Shown here piece by piece: positions 63,910 to 64,000 of a DNA stretch of 64,000 bases. The stretch is from assembly GCA_947496715.1 (NCBI GenBank), contig CANMDT010000001.1:30799-94798 (forward strand), written 5' to 3'. A program made the translations under genes and the position numbers. This DNA comes from Myxococcales bacterium. Its GTDB lineage: Bacteria; Myxococcota_A; Bradymonadia; REDH01. The notes beneath the pieces are model-generated. The model ran no database searches. It was not told the origin of the DNA and was given only the letters and a program-made list of their open reading frames with translations. Every line of letters begins with the position of its first letter. Position 1 is the stretch's first letter.

Positions 63910-64000
63910 TTAGCGCCCTGCTCCGGCCTGCGGCCGTTTGCGGATGTGGCGTGCGAGGTGGACATCCCGCAGGTTGGCGTGCCAGCCGTCGATCTAGACT
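63910..64000 (-). pseudogene. Possible 3' end of a peptide-binding protein gene, with an in-frame stop
   Basis: One base before the permease ATG is a TAA that ends a frame reading GWHANLRDVHLARHIRKR. Substrate-binding proteins of the Opp/Dpp family often end in a similar GWxxNxRDxH motif, and such a gene is expected here. However, a TAG (63994-63996) lies in the same frame two codons before the Gly. So either a frameshift or stop lies at the edge, or the likeness is chance. Only 30 codons are visible. Confidence 0.3.

Overview
The window is a GC-rich, densely coded piece of bacterial chromosome with 46 protein genes, one of them cut by the left edge, plus two gene remnants. I saw no rRNA, tRNA, CRISPR array or insertion sequence. 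No stretch longer than about 300 bases lacks a gene. The organism is Gram-negative: it has BamD, a PilQ secretin and many lipoproteins. The Cys-rich repeats of the CDDGN...GDGCS type (DUF4215-like), the DUF6178-type protein, the many lipoproteins with Thr/Asp/Ser/Gly spacers and the large multidomain kinases point to Myxococcota or a related former-Deltaproteobacteria lineage. This assignment is inference from gene content only.

Layout. 1-3928: a lamin-tail-domain surface protein and an exported PHP-domain lipoprotein. 3932-11792: a signalling island with an HD-GYP response regulator, a receiver-kinase, a degenerate copy of that receiver-kinase, a PilZ plus SAM-methyltransferase protein, and a six-TM kinase-receiver-kinase hybrid. 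Its gene set resembles the Phc fatty-acid-methyl-ester quorum-sensing locus and is my main candidate for an undescribed system. 11855-16652: thrABC for threonine synthesis. 16744-19419: a 54-residue membrane peptide, ffh and a zinc-ribbon membrane protein. 19427-22492: rlmI, rplM-rpsI and bamD on the minus strand, followed by a decayed receiver gene. 22718-34866: dnaE among several lipoproteins, a lipase-like protein, an MFS permease and a DUF6178-like protein.

34886-41835 is a pilMNOPQ type IV pilus assembly operon ending in a fused aroK-aroB gene. 41968-45836 has an NtrC-type regulator, a sensor kinase and the prepilin peptidase. 45940-51233 has a membrane protein, asnS, holA, rpsT and an M32 carboxypeptidase. 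51401-55577 is a tightly packed plus-strand run: metallophosphatase, SDR reductase, rhodanese-E1 fusion and methyltransferase. 55593-60192 has two Cys-rich repeat lipoproteins. 60352-64000 has a dNTPase and two peptide/nickel-type ABC permeases, one carrying four canonical EF-hands in its periplasmic loop.

How the parts fit. The pilus genes, the PilZ and HD-GYP proteins and the dense histidine-kinase wiring suggest surface behaviour under c-di-GMP and possibly lipid-signal control. Many promoters that I can read share a TTG-type -35 box and a -10 box starting TAG or TAA at 16-18 bp spacing. Most start sites given here were chosen from ribosome-binding sites, signal peptides or overlap with the gene upstream, and differ from the longest open frame.
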